Source of the DNA: Diadema setosum
Lineage: Eukaryota; Echinodermata; Echinoidea; Diadematoida; Diadematidae
Assembly (NCBI GenBank): GCA_033980235.1
Contig: CM067059.1
Location: 26,831,922 to 26,895,921, forward strand
Direction of reading: 5' to 3'
DNA: 64,000 nt
The position numbers were made by a program, and so were the translations under genes. The notes beneath the pieces were generated by a model. That model worked only from the letters and a program-made list of their open reading frames with translations, made no database searches and was not told the origin of the DNA. The stretch's first letter is position 1, and each line of letters starts with the position of its first letter. Below, piece by piece: positions 10,801-23,068 of this stretch.

Positions 10801-13000
10801 GACGACTTTGACGTCCAAATGCAATTTTATTTACTGTTTATTAGTTTGATTGATAGGTCTGGCGCAAAATGCAAGCTTAGCTCGGTAAATCCCTTGATTT
10901 GATTTACAAGTGATAAATACGAAGAGGCAAAAAAAAAAAAAGCGGTAAAAGTCTTTTCTTTTTGAGAAAAGCGTCTGCTAGCTGTTACAAGATTCTGGCA
11001 AGAAATTCTCTGAACACGAAAAATGACGTCGATCGATAATAATTTTTGCCTCAATAAAATGAGCCCTTAATCAAGATTGACAGGACAACAGCCGATAGGA
11101 CAAATACGTCTGAAAGTTAATGCGTATGTCAGGTAGAATGACTTTATATGCAACCTTTTCTCCACCCCCCCTTTTTTTTTCGGCCTCAATAATTCTGCCC
11201 ATCCCAGTAATGTCAATACAAAAATACACAGGCCTGCAATTTCTGCAAAATAGACAGAATCGTGAGAATTTCTACTAAGTTAAACAACCGTTACCTATGA
11301 TGATGATGTTTATTTCTCGTTCAGTTCAGATGATAGCAATACGTAGGAATGGTATACAAACACCATACTTAGGGACCACAGAACGTATATACTCGATGTT
11401 CCGTATTTTCCGTTCCCATTGCCAAAAAAAAAAAGAAAAAAAAAGCGAAACTCAATCACGAATCCTCTCTCTACCCCCTATCAATAATTTATCTCTTTCC
11501 GTTACTATTTCCTATTTTCTTCCCTTCAATCCTCTTTATTTCTCTCTCCCTCCCTCCCCCCCCCCATGAATCATACATAGTCGAAACAAATTCCTTCACT
11601 GAAAAAATGCACATTCACGCAGGCACCCTTATTTACCTTTGCATTGATGTTTCTTCTACTCATTTAGTATGTTTTTTTGTTCATAATTGATTCTATAAGT
11701 AATTGATTTGCAATGAAAAGTTGACCATATGCATTCTTTTCAGAGGCCGCCGTCAAAACCAAGCCTCCGTTTAAGATGACGGTCTCCTACATTCCTTTCT
11801 AATGATTTCATTTAATAAGATAATTAATGAATTTTGAATTGTATAATTGGCTTATTGTCATGGCTATAGTATACTACATATTCTTTTTGCATGATTATTT
11901 TTGGAAAAATAATGTCTCAGTAATGTAGTATCTAGTCAAATCAATGAATTCTTGAGTCGAGTTGTGTTTATTGCAGCTGACTGACAAATAGCGCCATTCA
12001 TCGATGTGAACGAGCACCGATTATTCAGTGCTTTAGTAGTAGCCGTAGTAATCACTGACATACATACAGAGTAATCTGTATGTGCTGAATTTTATGTCGA
12101 TTAACGACAATTCATTCAGTTACAATAAATGTTACATTCATTTTGTGAAAAACCCCTTGCTCATCCCCACCTCTTTCTTCCTCTCTCTCCCTCCCTCCCT
12201 GTCCATCTATTTACTGTCCTTATACCCCTCCCCCTTTTCTTTTTTTTTTCTCATGTGACGCGATTCACCATTGAATAATGCGCACAAGTAATGTAAATTA
12301 TCTGTGTCTTATTGAGTACTTTACTGACTCTTATCATGCAGAACTGCTGTCATATTCACAAGGGAATAAGTAATCCTTTTCTCTATGTCACGTGACCTGA
12401 ATGGACCAATCTGATTTGAGGATCACATAAGTGCATCTGTTGTTGCTGTTGTCTTTGTCGTTGTTGGGGTTTTTTTATTCCTCCAATGCAATCTTCAGCC
12501 TCCTAAACTTCCGCGGGAAAAGAAATGGCTGAAAGAAAGAAAATGATAAACTTTTGTGAATCCTAGGTATGTGATGGCAGATTTTTCAAAAATATACCGT
12601 TGAAACTTATATGGGATCGTACTGAAATGCTTTGTTCTGCAATGGCTATTACCAAAACCCTAGCCTGTCGAGAAATGTTCCAGCACATCGCATTCTTTTA
12701 GTCCCTAAAGGTGTTCTCTTTGATTCCATCATCATCACCAAACTTGAGCTTTTGGAAAAGAAACTCTCGAAGACCCCTCCAGCTAATGAGAAAAATAAGC
12801 AATATGGAAAAGAGAGAGTGTGTACGGAAGTGCGAAGGGGAGACCTTCGCGGTTTGATCGGTCTCCTCTTGGATAAATTGTAATCCAAACGACATCAAAT
12901 GAAAGGACACCAGTTAAAAGTAATTTGGATAATTACCTTTTTTTATTCGTGAAGAATCGAATGAAACGGAATCTGGGAAGACTTTCCCTCCGCTTCAATT
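10801..13000. other. AT-rich DNA with pyrimidine tracts
   Basis: No gene seen. CT-rich tracts occur near 11528-11567 and 12172-12250. A small palindrome, ACATACAGAG/CTGTATGT, lies at about 12062-12083. Overlapping opposite-strand frames near 12632-12910 have no recognised content. Confidence 0.45.
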
Positions 13001-14008
13001 CAACACCCTCTTGCATTTGCACTCCCCGAAATTGCGTACGATTCGTAAAACAATGCCCCACTAACAGTCCCACTCATGCCGTTTGATGTCACGCGTCAAT
13101 AGCGCATCAAGCCCGGAGCACTCGCACTTTCCTTTCTCCTTTTGACGTAACATGGCACGCAGACAAACAGAAATTGGTTCAGTTTGTCTTTCCTCGGCCT
13201 TCGAATTCTAGGATTTCGTTTGATCTCAAATGAAACGGCGGAAAGGGGGGATGATGAAGATTCGATAACAAAACTTCGATTGGTGTAGACACAGAGAGAC
13301 AGTGAAGAAGTGCGAGAGAGAGAAAAGGGGGGAAGGCGAACTCTCATGGAAGCTGAGTGCTCGGCAGAATAAACTGTTCGTTCTCATCTTCTTCTCTCTA
13401 ACCTTCGCTGTGTACCTCGCTCCCTCCCCCCCCCCACCCCCACACACACACTCGTACTCATTCGCACACATCTCGTACAGACATTCGTACTCACACAAAG
13501 CACACTCATCTTTACACTCTCAGAGTCTTATTGTTTCCAGACCGAGTATCTTTTTTTTTAATTTCTAGCTTCATAAACTACAAAAGCGTGTAGGTTTAAT
13601 TTGGTATGCAATTCCCAACATCTCTCAAACGAAAATGAGCATACTGATATTTCTTTTAGCAACTTTGAACCTTCTATTCGACGTATATGATTTAAGAAAT
13701 AGATATGAGAGGTTACAGTGGATACTAGTTGCTTTGAAATGATAAGCGATTGTCCTGAGCAAAGGGACTTACTTCTTATAAAGGTTTGCTGCGTCGTCAA
13801 GAAATAAATGTCAAAAGGGGAGCTATATGGAGAAGACAGTTAAATCTGAAATCTTTGATTAGGGAAGGGAATCATTTTAATGTTGATGGAGTGGGGTTTT
13901 TTTCTGAGCAGGCACCAAAAAGTAAGAATCTCAAAGAAATTCACTCATCTATGGAATATCAAAATATTTCCAAACAAGGAAAAGAGCTGATTTGTCCCAA
14001 GGTGCAGT
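13001..14008. other. Mixed segment with purine/pyrimidine-rich DNA
   Basis: GC rises modestly at 13001-13240. GA-rich sequence follows near 13290-13345, and C, CA and ACTC tracts near 13425-13470. Frames of 80-90 codons on both strands overlap each other and have no known motif. Confidence 0.4.
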
Positions 14009-14400
14009 TTAAAGGGATCGTATAGTTTTGGTTGAGACCTAATTTCAGGTTTCCAACATTTTTTTGGTGAGATAATGAGAAACCTCTTATGAAACATGAA
14101 AGAACACGTAATTCTATAAGGAATTCAACGTTTATTTGATGAAAATTGGTTTTTAAATGACTGAGATATCCAAAAAAGAGCGATTCTAACAAAGTGTGGG
14201 ACCCACACTTTATTACAATCGCTTTGTTTTACTTTGTTTTTGGATGTTTTCAGTCATTCCAAACCCGATTTTCATCAAATAAACTTTGAATTCCTCTTAA
14301 GATGGTATGCTCTGTACTATATCATTAGCGTTTTCTTGGTATCTCGCAAAAAGTTAAAAGCCCAATTCTCATCTCCACCAACACTGTACCACCCCTTTAT
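14009..14400. mobile_element. Palindromic MITE, family A, copy 2
   Basis: It begins TTAAAGGGATCGTATAGTTT and ends with the approximate complement (GTACCACCCCTTTA). The halves are mutually complementary around AAAGTGTGGGACCCACACTT near 14190-14215. Sequence is close to copy 3 at 47315 throughout, including the centre. The frame 13959-14192 runs through it and is not a gene. Confidence 0.85.
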
Positions 14401-14990
14401 AGAACAAAACGTAGAAAGTTCTCATAAATCTCTCCAAAGTGTAATGACTACTACAACATAGAAAAAATAAATAAATTCATAATGACACTTTTTGGTATGT
14501 TTTGGCCACAAAAAAATCGGAAAGATCGAAAGACGAAACCATTCAGGAAGAAGGACTCTTGAAATCAATGAATTAGGATTGATTGTTCAGTATATTATGG
14601 TATTTGTTTTAATTAGGATTAGTTGAATAATTATGATTATACATGATGAAGAATTCAGTGCAGATTCTGAACACCACTACTATCACTTTTATTTGAAGTT
14701 CGCAGTAAGATCGCCTGTTAAAATAAGGGACAGGACCCAGAGAGGACTTATACCTGCGATGATGAGAATATAACGAGGAACGTTACAGCAAGAGCTGGGG
14801 TGAGTAGTTTTGATGAAAATCATACAGTGGTCCAATAAATGATCTGACTCAACTCGCCATTATGTCCGAGGATGTTGGAGCTGACCCTCGGGTTGCAGCG
14901 AGGTCTGGGAGATGCATAGAAAAAAAACACGATTTATTGTTAAAATATAAAATAAAAAACCCTCGAAAACGATGATCGTGGGTAGGGTAG
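14401..14990. other. AT-rich intergenic DNA
   Basis: No gene, RNA or repeat family recognised. Confidence 0.45.
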
Positions 14991-16740
14991 AACTATTCGA
15001 TAGTTCGCCGCTGGGTCTCGTCCGGCCCGCTTCATTAACCGAGTATCGTGTTGCCCAAACTCGGCGTGACATCATTAGTTTTTAATCAAAACGTATTTGT
15101 TAATCATCAGAATCAGATCGAAGAGACCCCGAGGATAACAAATTAATCATCGTTGTGTGGGAAGAAAGGAGACAAGAAAGAAAAGGATGCTTTAAACTGA
15201 GAGGCAGCGGCGAATGTAATCCTACATTCACACCACATCTCGCCACCCGATGCCGCCAAAAAGTCGACAAATACTAGGATGTTTTCGGTGAAATTGGAGA
15301 GAGGGAGTAAGAAACGGGAAAAAAAGGACAGCACTCCATTGCGCCATGGTGTTTATTTCTATGCATTATTGTCCTGACTGAAATCTGCCGGTATTAAACT
15401 TCTCAGAGCGCCTTTAATCCCTCGAATGAAACGCTCTTGTATGTTGGCGCGGGGCGAAAGTGGATCGCAAGATATGATGAAACGGTGGTTGTTCTGATGG
15501 GGCTCAAGCCGCCAGATGAAACCAAGGCATCGCGCCTACTCGCCACGTCGAGAGCAAATATTGAAGCTGAGAATTAGCAGCGACATCGTACTTTGTCAGC
15601 ACTGATTCCGCCAGCTTCCACAATTGGTGTCGAGTTACAAATGCTAGTTCTAATTTGACCTGCGCACTCGCTGATTAATCCCCCTTCTATCGGGCAACCC
15701 GGCGCGAAGCCCTCCGACTTGCTCGAGTTAATCGAGTTTCGGATTTCGCGATTTCATTTCGACAATCGTCGAAAACCAGTCATGAACCCCTCACACTCTT
15801 TCCCTCCGCCGCTCTGCCTCTCTGCTCTTCTCTCACGTCTCCTCGAGTCGAAGTCCTGCTCTTCCAGCGTTCATTTTTGTGATGATAACTGAAAGATGTC
15901 TAGATCAGCACGTCTCCCTTCTTCGGCCCCATCTCATTCGGTGTCATTCGTCGCGATTAGGCCCTGCTCCTTCCCCGCCGTTATTACGGGCAACATATGT
16001 TACTCGATACAACCCCCAAGTTTCTAATTTTGGCGGGAAAAAACGGGGCGACAGAGACAAAAGGACGGGCGACTTTGAGCAATAGTTTGTAGGGAATCAA
16101 TCAGGCGATTGCTCGCCTAATGTAAGCTGCCGTCGAAGCGAGACGGTCCTCTGTGTCGAGAGGTTGTATCGTTTATTGGAAAAGAAGTCGATGAACTGGG
16201 GCGACAATTTAACTTGCACTTTCGCGTGACTCCGAAACTCGTCCTGCTTTCATTACAGTAGACATCATCGGCATCATTATACCCATTTCGTTCCTCTCAA
16301 TATTGTCTGCTTTCCCTCTACTTTCGCTCTATTTCTCTAGCTCTTTCTCTCTGTAAATTCCTTCGTTCTATCTTTCCATCTTATCTCCTTCTTCACGCTT
16401 TTCATTTTTTTTTTTCATATTTTCACGGCGTTGAAACAAGTCGCAGAATCCGTTACCAAAAGTATCAGATATGTGTTGATTGGCAGTTTACTTTCAAGCA
16501 TTGCCTCCGCCACTGCATCCCTAGTTCTCGTTTACTAAATGACAGACTCAACCAAGGAGCAGGGGGAGTGTCGGAGGAAGGGGGAGGGGAAGAGGAGCGG
16601 AGGTTGATAGACTGGGATCAAGACCTTTGACCTTTCTTCCCTCACTCCCTCTGCGACGATTATTCGCTGCTCACACCTTGCTCGAGAGTCAGGCCCATGC
16701 CGAATATCATTTTAATTACACGAATGACTCGCAAGTACGT
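14991..16740. other. GC/CpG-richer block with an E2F-type site
   Basis: CpG density is raised from about 14990 to 16230, with unique-looking sequence at 15370-15780. TTTTGGCGGGAAAA at 16028-16041 is a textbook E2F-type site. Pyrimidine-rich DNA lies at 15785-15850 and 16310-16390. Open frames are short and uninformative. It could be a promoter or CpG-rich enhancer; no transcription unit could be assigned. Confidence 0.4.
16028..16041. promoter_or_regulatory. E2F-type site TTTTGGCGGGAAAA
   Basis: It matches the E2F consensus TTTSSCGC with the extended GGCGGGAAA core. E2F controls cell-cycle genes across animals. Function here is inferred from the match and the CpG-rich context only. Confidence 0.4.
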
Positions 16741-18969
16741 TGAAATGCAATCCATTTTTGAAATCTTTAAGGGTGATAATATGTAAAAGATTGCATTAAA
16801 CGAAGATCAGAAAAGGAAGTGTTCATGAGCGATGACTGGCGGATCAACAGATACCGTACAATCGACTTCCGTTTGATGATGCCAATGCGTAAGAAGGATG
16901 ATATACAGCAATTCGGGAAGACTACTGATTAAAATTCAGTAGTGTGGTACGTATAGTGTCCTATTATGGCAATTATCTTGCGCTATTCGTTTCCATATTT
17001 TCCACATCAGATTTCATCCAACAAAGAAGAAAATGTGTTTAGAAGTCACAATGCCAAGATTTGACTTTAATTTACTTTCTACTGTAATTTAATATCTCAT
17101 CTTTCTCACACACAAATACATTAAGATATGATAAACGAAGATTCAATGTTAAAAAGAGCTTTAATCTGTGAACCTTGTGTGACAAAGGACCAGAGAAATG
17201 TAAATAGATATTCCTTTTTACGAAGGTGATAGGTCACGTGATATTTTGATGCGATGGTCTCCAGCAAGCATTGCTATTACTCCACGTGATTGTGACGTCA
17301 TTCATTGACATGCTCATTTTGTTATAGTATTAGGGCCAACACCGTTCATTTCATCACCAGAAAAGACGAAAACGAAGGGTATGTTTTTGTTAAAAATTAT
17401 TCCATCAACTCCCTAATGGGTACTTCGAGACAGAGCCAGCAAGGGCCTTTGTAAAAAATGAGTCAAAATTGATTCTCTTTAGTGCACTCAAGTTGTGTGT
17501 AATACTTTCATCAAAATTTTAAGATGTAATAGGAACATATATAGACGTGATATAAATCAGCTGATAGTTTTATGGGATATTTCGACATTTTCCAGTCCTC
17601 GCCAACAGTTAATAAATGCCCATCCAAAACAGATTACTTTTCTCATATAGATTAGATGAAGGTATAGCAGTGTGCGAACCGACAACCAATTCAAATGCAG
17701 ATGTCATACATGTTTAAGTTCAGACAATAAAACCAACATTGCCCTTCCTCTCAACAATGCATAGTATTCTGTGACATATAAAAATTCCATTACAAAAAAA
17801 TACACTCATGAAAGTTTTGTCGAAAGTGCGATTAAAGACAAAAAGCTTTGCAACCAAGTTCAAGATACTATCAAACATGCCACAGTGATTATTGATTGTA
17901 AAATCATTTTATCATGACAAAGTGAAGTTAATCCAGACACACTAGTTTCATTCTTACAATTGTAATGGACAATGTATGGATAATAAATAAAATCTGTCAA
18001 AGCGCACATTTACCCCTTTGAATTAATGATATTTTTCTTTCAATCAATATGACTTCTATGTCCATCTAACAATGTCTTCCTGTTACATTCTCAATTTGAA
18101 ACATGATCGAGCTACCTCCTTGCCTCACTCGTTCTGTCTTGCAATGCTTTTGTAACAGAAAAGACAGGTTCCAAGAGGGAAGTCAGGCTTTAAAATCAGA
18201 AATACTCTAGTATGGACATATACATAAAGATAAAGATGAAGATAAAGACAATACAGGGCATGTATAAGGTGAAGAATGAGCAAAGTAGAATAACCTTCCT
18301 TTATGTTCCTCCTCAGATCCCACCCCATAAAAACTACCGAAGGCCCTTGCTGATTGATATGTCCTATTTATCCCCGAAGGTGTGTGACGATGGCAGAGTT
18401 CATCCTTTACGTTGAGTAGTGTTTATGAAAAGATACCCTGAATATATACATCGAGTAGATAAAGCATTATCACTATTATCCTTATTACTTCAACTATTGT
18501 TTTTTTTTTGACGCGCATGTATCCATGAATAATCAGCTAAAGGAGAAATCGACACTCAACGAAGGAGTAACAGTTACAAATGTAACAGTACATGAAGTAA
18601 ACATGCAAACCACGCGACGTTAGGAAAGTTCAAACGCTAAAGAAAACAAAGAAACAAACAAACAAACAAACAAACTTGTTCAAATGTCAGGTCTTCTGTT
18701 GTTCATTTTTGCGATACATCTATGTTTTCTTAATAGTTATTCTCTTGCTTTGGGTTTGTTTTTTTTTTCGATCGGATCTTTCCCTTGACTAGCATGTCAC
18801 TGTGGAGATATCAAAACCACAGCATGTTCTTTGATATTATTCCTACACTGAAGAAATAATTATCTCCCTATTTACAAATTTATTTCTCTGATCCTGTAGG
18901 TAACATATCCTTGAAAAATACAAAGAAAACAGATCTGAAACAAATAAGGACATCCATTTCACAACGGTT
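16741..18969. other. AT-rich intergenic DNA
   Basis: No gene seen. A small palindrome, ACTACTGA...TCAGTAGT, lies at about 16920-16944. (AAAC)n is at about 18653-18675 and T runs near 18500 and 18760. Confidence 0.45.
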
Positions 18970-19346
18970 ATAGGAAACCAAAACCCCAAGAGAAATGTAG
19001 ATTGAGTGAAATTCAACATCTTTCACTTTTCTAGCTTAATGAAAGAGCACTTGACTAACCGCTTTCAGAAAGCAGGAGGGATAACTATATCAGTATCAAG
19101 TTGATGGAATGTGTAATTGTCATGAAAAAAAAAATCGTATTTTTGTGGAATTCCTTTTATATTTTCTTTAAAATTATTGTTGTCCACACATGACGTCATA
19201 AACTCTAGTAGTCTCTTCATCCAGCGGTTCCAACTCTAAAACTTTGGCATCGATTGTCAGATTTTCCTCAAATTTTCACTGATGTTTTCTCCTAATGTTG
19301 CTGCTTTCACTCAATCCACACTTTTGGGTTTGGGTTTCCTTTAAAG
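18970..19346. mobile_element. Palindromic MITE, family B, full copy
   Basis: The left end has AGGAAACCAAAACCCCAAGA followed by TGTAGATTGAGTGAAA. The right end has the complement (CACTCAATCCACACTTTTGG, then GGGTTTCCTTTAAA). It has no coding capacity. A perfect CRE-type TGACGTCA lies at 19191-19198. Related sequence occurs at 37949-38065, and in pieces near 22960-23680. Confidence 0.75.
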
Positions 19347-19449
19347 TTGACGCCCGAATGTCAATCTGTATCATCATTTTTTTAATAGTTTTTGTTGTTG
19401 TTGTTAGTCTTTCCTCGAATGCCCACTCCTCTTGTACTTGAGTTAAATG

Positions 19450-19505
19450 CACCATTCAAAACCATTGGTCAATGATATATTATTGACCAACTGTCTTGAA
19501 TGGTG
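19450..19505. ncRNA. Hairpin 1 of a tandem pair, miRNA-sized (candidate)
   Basis: The 5' arm (19450-19473) starts CACCATTCAA and ends TTGGTCAAT. The 3' arm (19482-19505) is its complement over 24 positions with about three mismatches clustered mid-arm. The loop is 8 nt. The arms fit a miRNA duplex, but the mature sequence matches no miRNA I know and transcription is unknown. A MITE core is an alternative. Confidence 0.3.
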
Positions 19506-19514
19506 ACACTGTAA

Positions 19515-19569
19515 AGAAAATGGATTGATAACAACCTTACATTATAAGGTTGGCATCAATTCATTTTCT
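19515..19569. ncRNA. Hairpin 2 of a tandem pair, miRNA-sized (candidate)
   Basis: AGAAAATGGATTGATAACAA (starting 19515) continues to CCTTA at 19539, loops through 5 nt, and pairs with 19545-19569 (ending TCATTTTCT). That is 25 positions with about three mismatches. It begins 9 nt after hairpin 1 ends. The two differ in sequence, so they are not a simple duplication. Confidence 0.3.
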
Positions 19570-20100
19570 TTCTTCAATCTTTTTACTCATTGGGAGTTCA
19601 TTTGAAAGAATTCCATCGCTGATATTAAAGAATTCACATAAAAATGAAAGTCTATTCTTCATTGCCAGGGTCCATTTTTTCTCTTCATGGACTAAGTAGA
19701 CGATAATACGCTATAGAATCACCTGCCTGCCAATGTAAAGCAACCTTTCATTGCCTGTTTTCTGAACTTAGGCTCCATAATATCCAAAGGAGACTATACA
19801 AACGGGTTAAACAAGCGCAGCGTGCAGTATAACTTTAGAAATAAGGTGTGAAGACATTGCACTAAAGCAGGTGAAATGACGTGGACCAGGCTACCAATAC
19901 TTGAATTAAAATGTAACAGTTTAATGGCTTTCTCACCACTTTCGCTCCTTAAACTTCCATTCTATTTCTCTCTTTCTCTCTTTTGATTCTCTGCTTTGCT
20001 AACTTCTTCAGAGTGACACCATGGTTCTTGATGTATAAATACAGCAAAGTAATGAGAGAAATATGAACACAAAGATCATAATGAACACCACGTTTACACC
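19570..20100. other. AT-rich intergenic DNA
   Basis: No gene or recognised repeat. CT-rich DNA lies near 19960-19985. Confidence 0.45.
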
Positions 20101-21659
20101 ACATTTACACCTTCCCCTGCCAAAGTGGTTTTAAATGTAACCCCGCTGTCGTTTGGCGTCATCTCGCAGGCGATAGCAACGCGATGCGTCGTCGGTTTTC
20201 ATACTTTTGTGCGTTCCCAAGGTCACGATCTTCGGAACCGGTTGGGGGCGCTAGCTTCAGCTGCCGTGGTACGACTGTGTGTCATTTTCATCCTGTTCCT
20301 ATTGTCAGCAATGCCGGGGATCGATACTCTCGGTGGAATGGTTGTGAGAGTCTTCCCAGTCGTCTCATCACTTTCATTTCTGCCTTTGTTCGATGTGTCC
20401 TCATGTCCTTCAATGCACTCAGAAAAAGGAGGGAGATAGACTGGAGAAGGGGAGTTCTGTAATTCCACAGTGTCATGATTATCGTTGAGATCTATTGTGG
20501 ACTTTTTTGCACCCTTCTCACATCTTCACACATATACAACGTTTCCGCATTTCAATATCTACACATGTCCCCTGCTTTCTCTATTTTTTTTTCCATATTA
20601 TGTGACAACAAAACCGACTATAGTGTTTTTCATCGTTTTCTTTCGCTTATTCTCTATTCGTCTTCCATTATTATGTGACAACAAAACTTACTATAGTTTT
20701 GGAAACAACAGGGATAGCCTAAGTCTCTGTTCGATCTGTTTCTACCTTGGGAACTGAAAAGATGCATCGCTGGACTGAAATCCCTAAAGTAGAGCCATTC
20801 CGCAGCGCTAAATAATTCATTGGGGTAATCTTTATGTACTGGGTAATTTTATCGATATACACAACCCTTTTTTTCAATCAGCCCAGACAAAAAATGAATG
20901 CTCTGTTCTAGAGGGTAAGCAGTCGCACAATGGAATTTACGCAAGTGTGAAATCTATACACTATTGTTTGGCGTTTAGTCGCTTTTAGGGACACTTTGCA
21001 GAGAGTCGAAATGAAAAGATATCTCGAGCACGCCTATTTGCGCGTTTAAATTGCTCCAATCCGCTCGACAAAGAAGAGGAAGAGAGGAGGGGGTTTACGC
21101 ATATTGTATCGATATTTCGCCGACTGATCGTGTCTTCTGCTGGGATGACGAAACTGAAAGGAGGGAACCCGGCCGCTGGCCTAGGATCCGGGGCTCCGTC
21201 GACGATGTCCGGACGCAAAGAAAGAAAAGTTGTGCCAAAATTAATGGACTTGCGATCGATGTGGTCTACCTAAACACACACGGCATTCAATGCCCATTTT
21301 ACGCTATTGTGATATCCGCGGTGAGCTTGCAGCCACGGCCTTCCGACTCACTCCCGTGGGCCGGGACACGACTAGGTTTCGGTTACCGGCTGTGGCGATC
21401 ACTCGGAGGAAAAACCGCGACGAACCTCCAGGACGATGATATATTGTCGAATGAAAGCTCCTCTCAAGCACCTCATGCATATGTACTTGTTGATAGAATA
21501 TTCATTTTTAGAGGGCCCCTTTTTTCAAGCTTTAACAAAGCTTATTGCACCTACATAAACAGCATCGTTTAGGCTCTTAGCGCGGGGGAATTCAGCCGCC
21601 GGGCAACATGGCACTCGATATTTTTACAGCTTGGGCGGCTGTATGAATACTCCTTGCTG

Positions 21660-21669
21660 ATTGGCCAAT
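21660..21669. promoter_or_regulatory. Palindromic CCAAT-box motif ATTGGCCAAT
   Basis: A CCAAT box on both strands (NF-Y or NF-I type) lies in a CpG-rich segment about 220 bp from an E2F-type site. This pairing is common in promoters of cell-cycle genes. No downstream gene was identified. Confidence 0.35.
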
Positions 21670-21885
21670 GAGTCTGGCTTTTCCAACCCCCTCTGGTAGT
21701 TAATTATCAGCCATGTTGGCCGACCCCACCCGCCCAATTAGCAACACCGATTCGGTTACCGGTTTACACAGTTTCGAGTGCTTCAACTGTATCGGAGTTG
21801 ACATGTATTGGCAACGAGCTGTCCTTTCTACTTTGGCTTGTCGCCCCAAGACGGTGCCGATTTGCGGCTTGGATTACCGCTCGTC

Positions 21886-21899
21886 TTTTCGCGCCAAAA
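21886..21899. promoter_or_regulatory. E2F-type site TTTTCGCGCCAAAA
   Basis: It matches the palindromic E2F consensus TTTCGCGCCAAA with extra flanking T and A. Confidence 0.45.
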
Positions 21900-22281
21900 A
21901 GTGTCTTTATCAATGGACATAACATATCACTTGATAAAACGCAGAATAATAGATAGAGAGAAAAGAGAGAACTAGGGGGAAAAAAGTGAGCTGCCACAGA
22001 CGAAACAAAAGTTGCGCGTTAGTCAGCGTTGCGAATCGATAGCAGCCTCGCCGATTATCGCGCAAATGCAATAAATAACGAGTGTGCACCAGCCTGTACG
22101 TTGGATGTGGATTGCTTTACAAATTATTCCCTCTTTGTGCACACTGGCTTCCGCATTACTGACTTCATTTTGAGGTGTTGTTATTTGATCGCTGTCAAAT
22201 TAATTACAGCCCCGACGGGTTCTGTCAATCAGTCTCGTACGGTACGCGAGCAGAGAGAGCTCCTCGGGGTTAGGGAACTCG

Positions 22282-22326
22282 TTTGATTGACACCCCCTGT
22301 CCCGATGACGTAATCAAAACACGTGA
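22282..22326. promoter_or_regulatory. Motif cluster: TALE/TCF-like, CRE-like and E-box
   Basis: TTTGATTGACA (22282-22292) resembles Pbx/Meis or TCF sites, TGACGTAA (22306-22313) an ATF/CREB site, and CACGTGA (22320-22326) a bHLH-Zip E-box. Together they fall within 45 bp. The same 11-mer recurs at 33967. Confidence 0.35.
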
Positions 22327-22463
22327 TTCTACTCATCGAAGGATGTGCCCTAATGATAATCCGGATAATGACACTTTATGACACCCTTTTGTCGGTCGTT
22401 GCATGTGTAATACTTTACAAAATTATTTTGACACGAATAAAATCAATTGTTGTTTTGTTTGCC

Positions 22464-22502
22464 TGTTTGTTTGTTTGTTTGTTTGTTTGTTTGTTTGTTT
22501 GT
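22464..22502. repeat. (GTTT)n microsatellite
   Basis: About ten tandem GTTT units; frames across it read VCLF repeats. Confidence 0.95.
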
Positions 22503-23068
22503 TGTTGTTTATTTTGGGAGAGGGAGGGATAGAGAGGTTGTCAGCTGGTTTGTTTGATTGGCTTAGCCATGCCAAAAATCCTTGTTATGGGACAATTTGC
22601 ATAACCTGCCTATAAGAGTAATGGCAGAGATGTATTTTTTTTTTTTATCAACGGTCCAGCTGATAGAACATTTTGGTTACGGAATTGATGGAAAGTAGTC
22701 TTAGACATTCTTCTGAGATCGAGGAACGGAAAATCATATAATGATTTCATTGGGTTTTAGAAGAGTTAATTTTAAAATATGAATTATCTGTTCATCATGC
22801 TGTTGACTCTGGACTCCCAACACCAAGCGCCACCTTCCTCTTTTTATGATGATGTAAACCAAAACAAAGCATGAAGTGGAGGCTGTACTTTATTTCTGGT
22901 TTCTGTCCTCTTTTTTCCCCATATTTCTAAGACATCTAAAGAATTCTTGATCTTTCTCTTTTTTTTCAGAAGATGTAGAAAGTTACTTCAGCCTTAACAT
23001 ATACCTCAGTATCAAGTTGAGGCAATGTTTATTCAAAAAATGTGAAGAAATATCAAAGGCGTAATTTA
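22503..23068. other. AT-rich DNA with a MITE B-related fragment
   Basis: CAGTATCAAGTTGAGGCAAT near 23007-23026 matches MITE B near 19090-19110 (CAGTATCAAGTTGATGGAAT). Together with 23590-23680 this suggests a MITE B copy interrupted by family C. Divergence is high, so boundaries are not given. Confidence 0.35.

Larger units (their letters stand above)
20101..22340. other. Large GC/CpG-richer block, candidate regulatory island
   Basis: CpG and GC are highest at 20115-20345 and 21000-22320. The latter part holds ATTGGCCAAT (21660), an E2F-type site (21886), and a cluster of TTTGATTGACA, TGACGTAA and CACGTGA (22282-22326). The longest frame, 21051-21572 plus (173 codons), has no recognisable domain. 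The 104-codon frame at 20125-20439 has a hydrophobic stretch (VVRLCVIFILFLLSAMPG) but no known homologue. I read the block as regulatory DNA or an unrecognised first exon. Confidence 0.4.

Noticed and set aside
20125..20439. 104-codon frame with a hydrophobic stretch as a membrane protein
   Set aside because: One hydrophobic run in an otherwise featureless frame, with overlapping frames on both strands.
21051..21572. 173-codon plus-strand frame as a gene
   Set aside because: No domain, signal or homologue recognised, and length is unremarkable for GC-richer DNA with few stops. Kept only as part of the block description.
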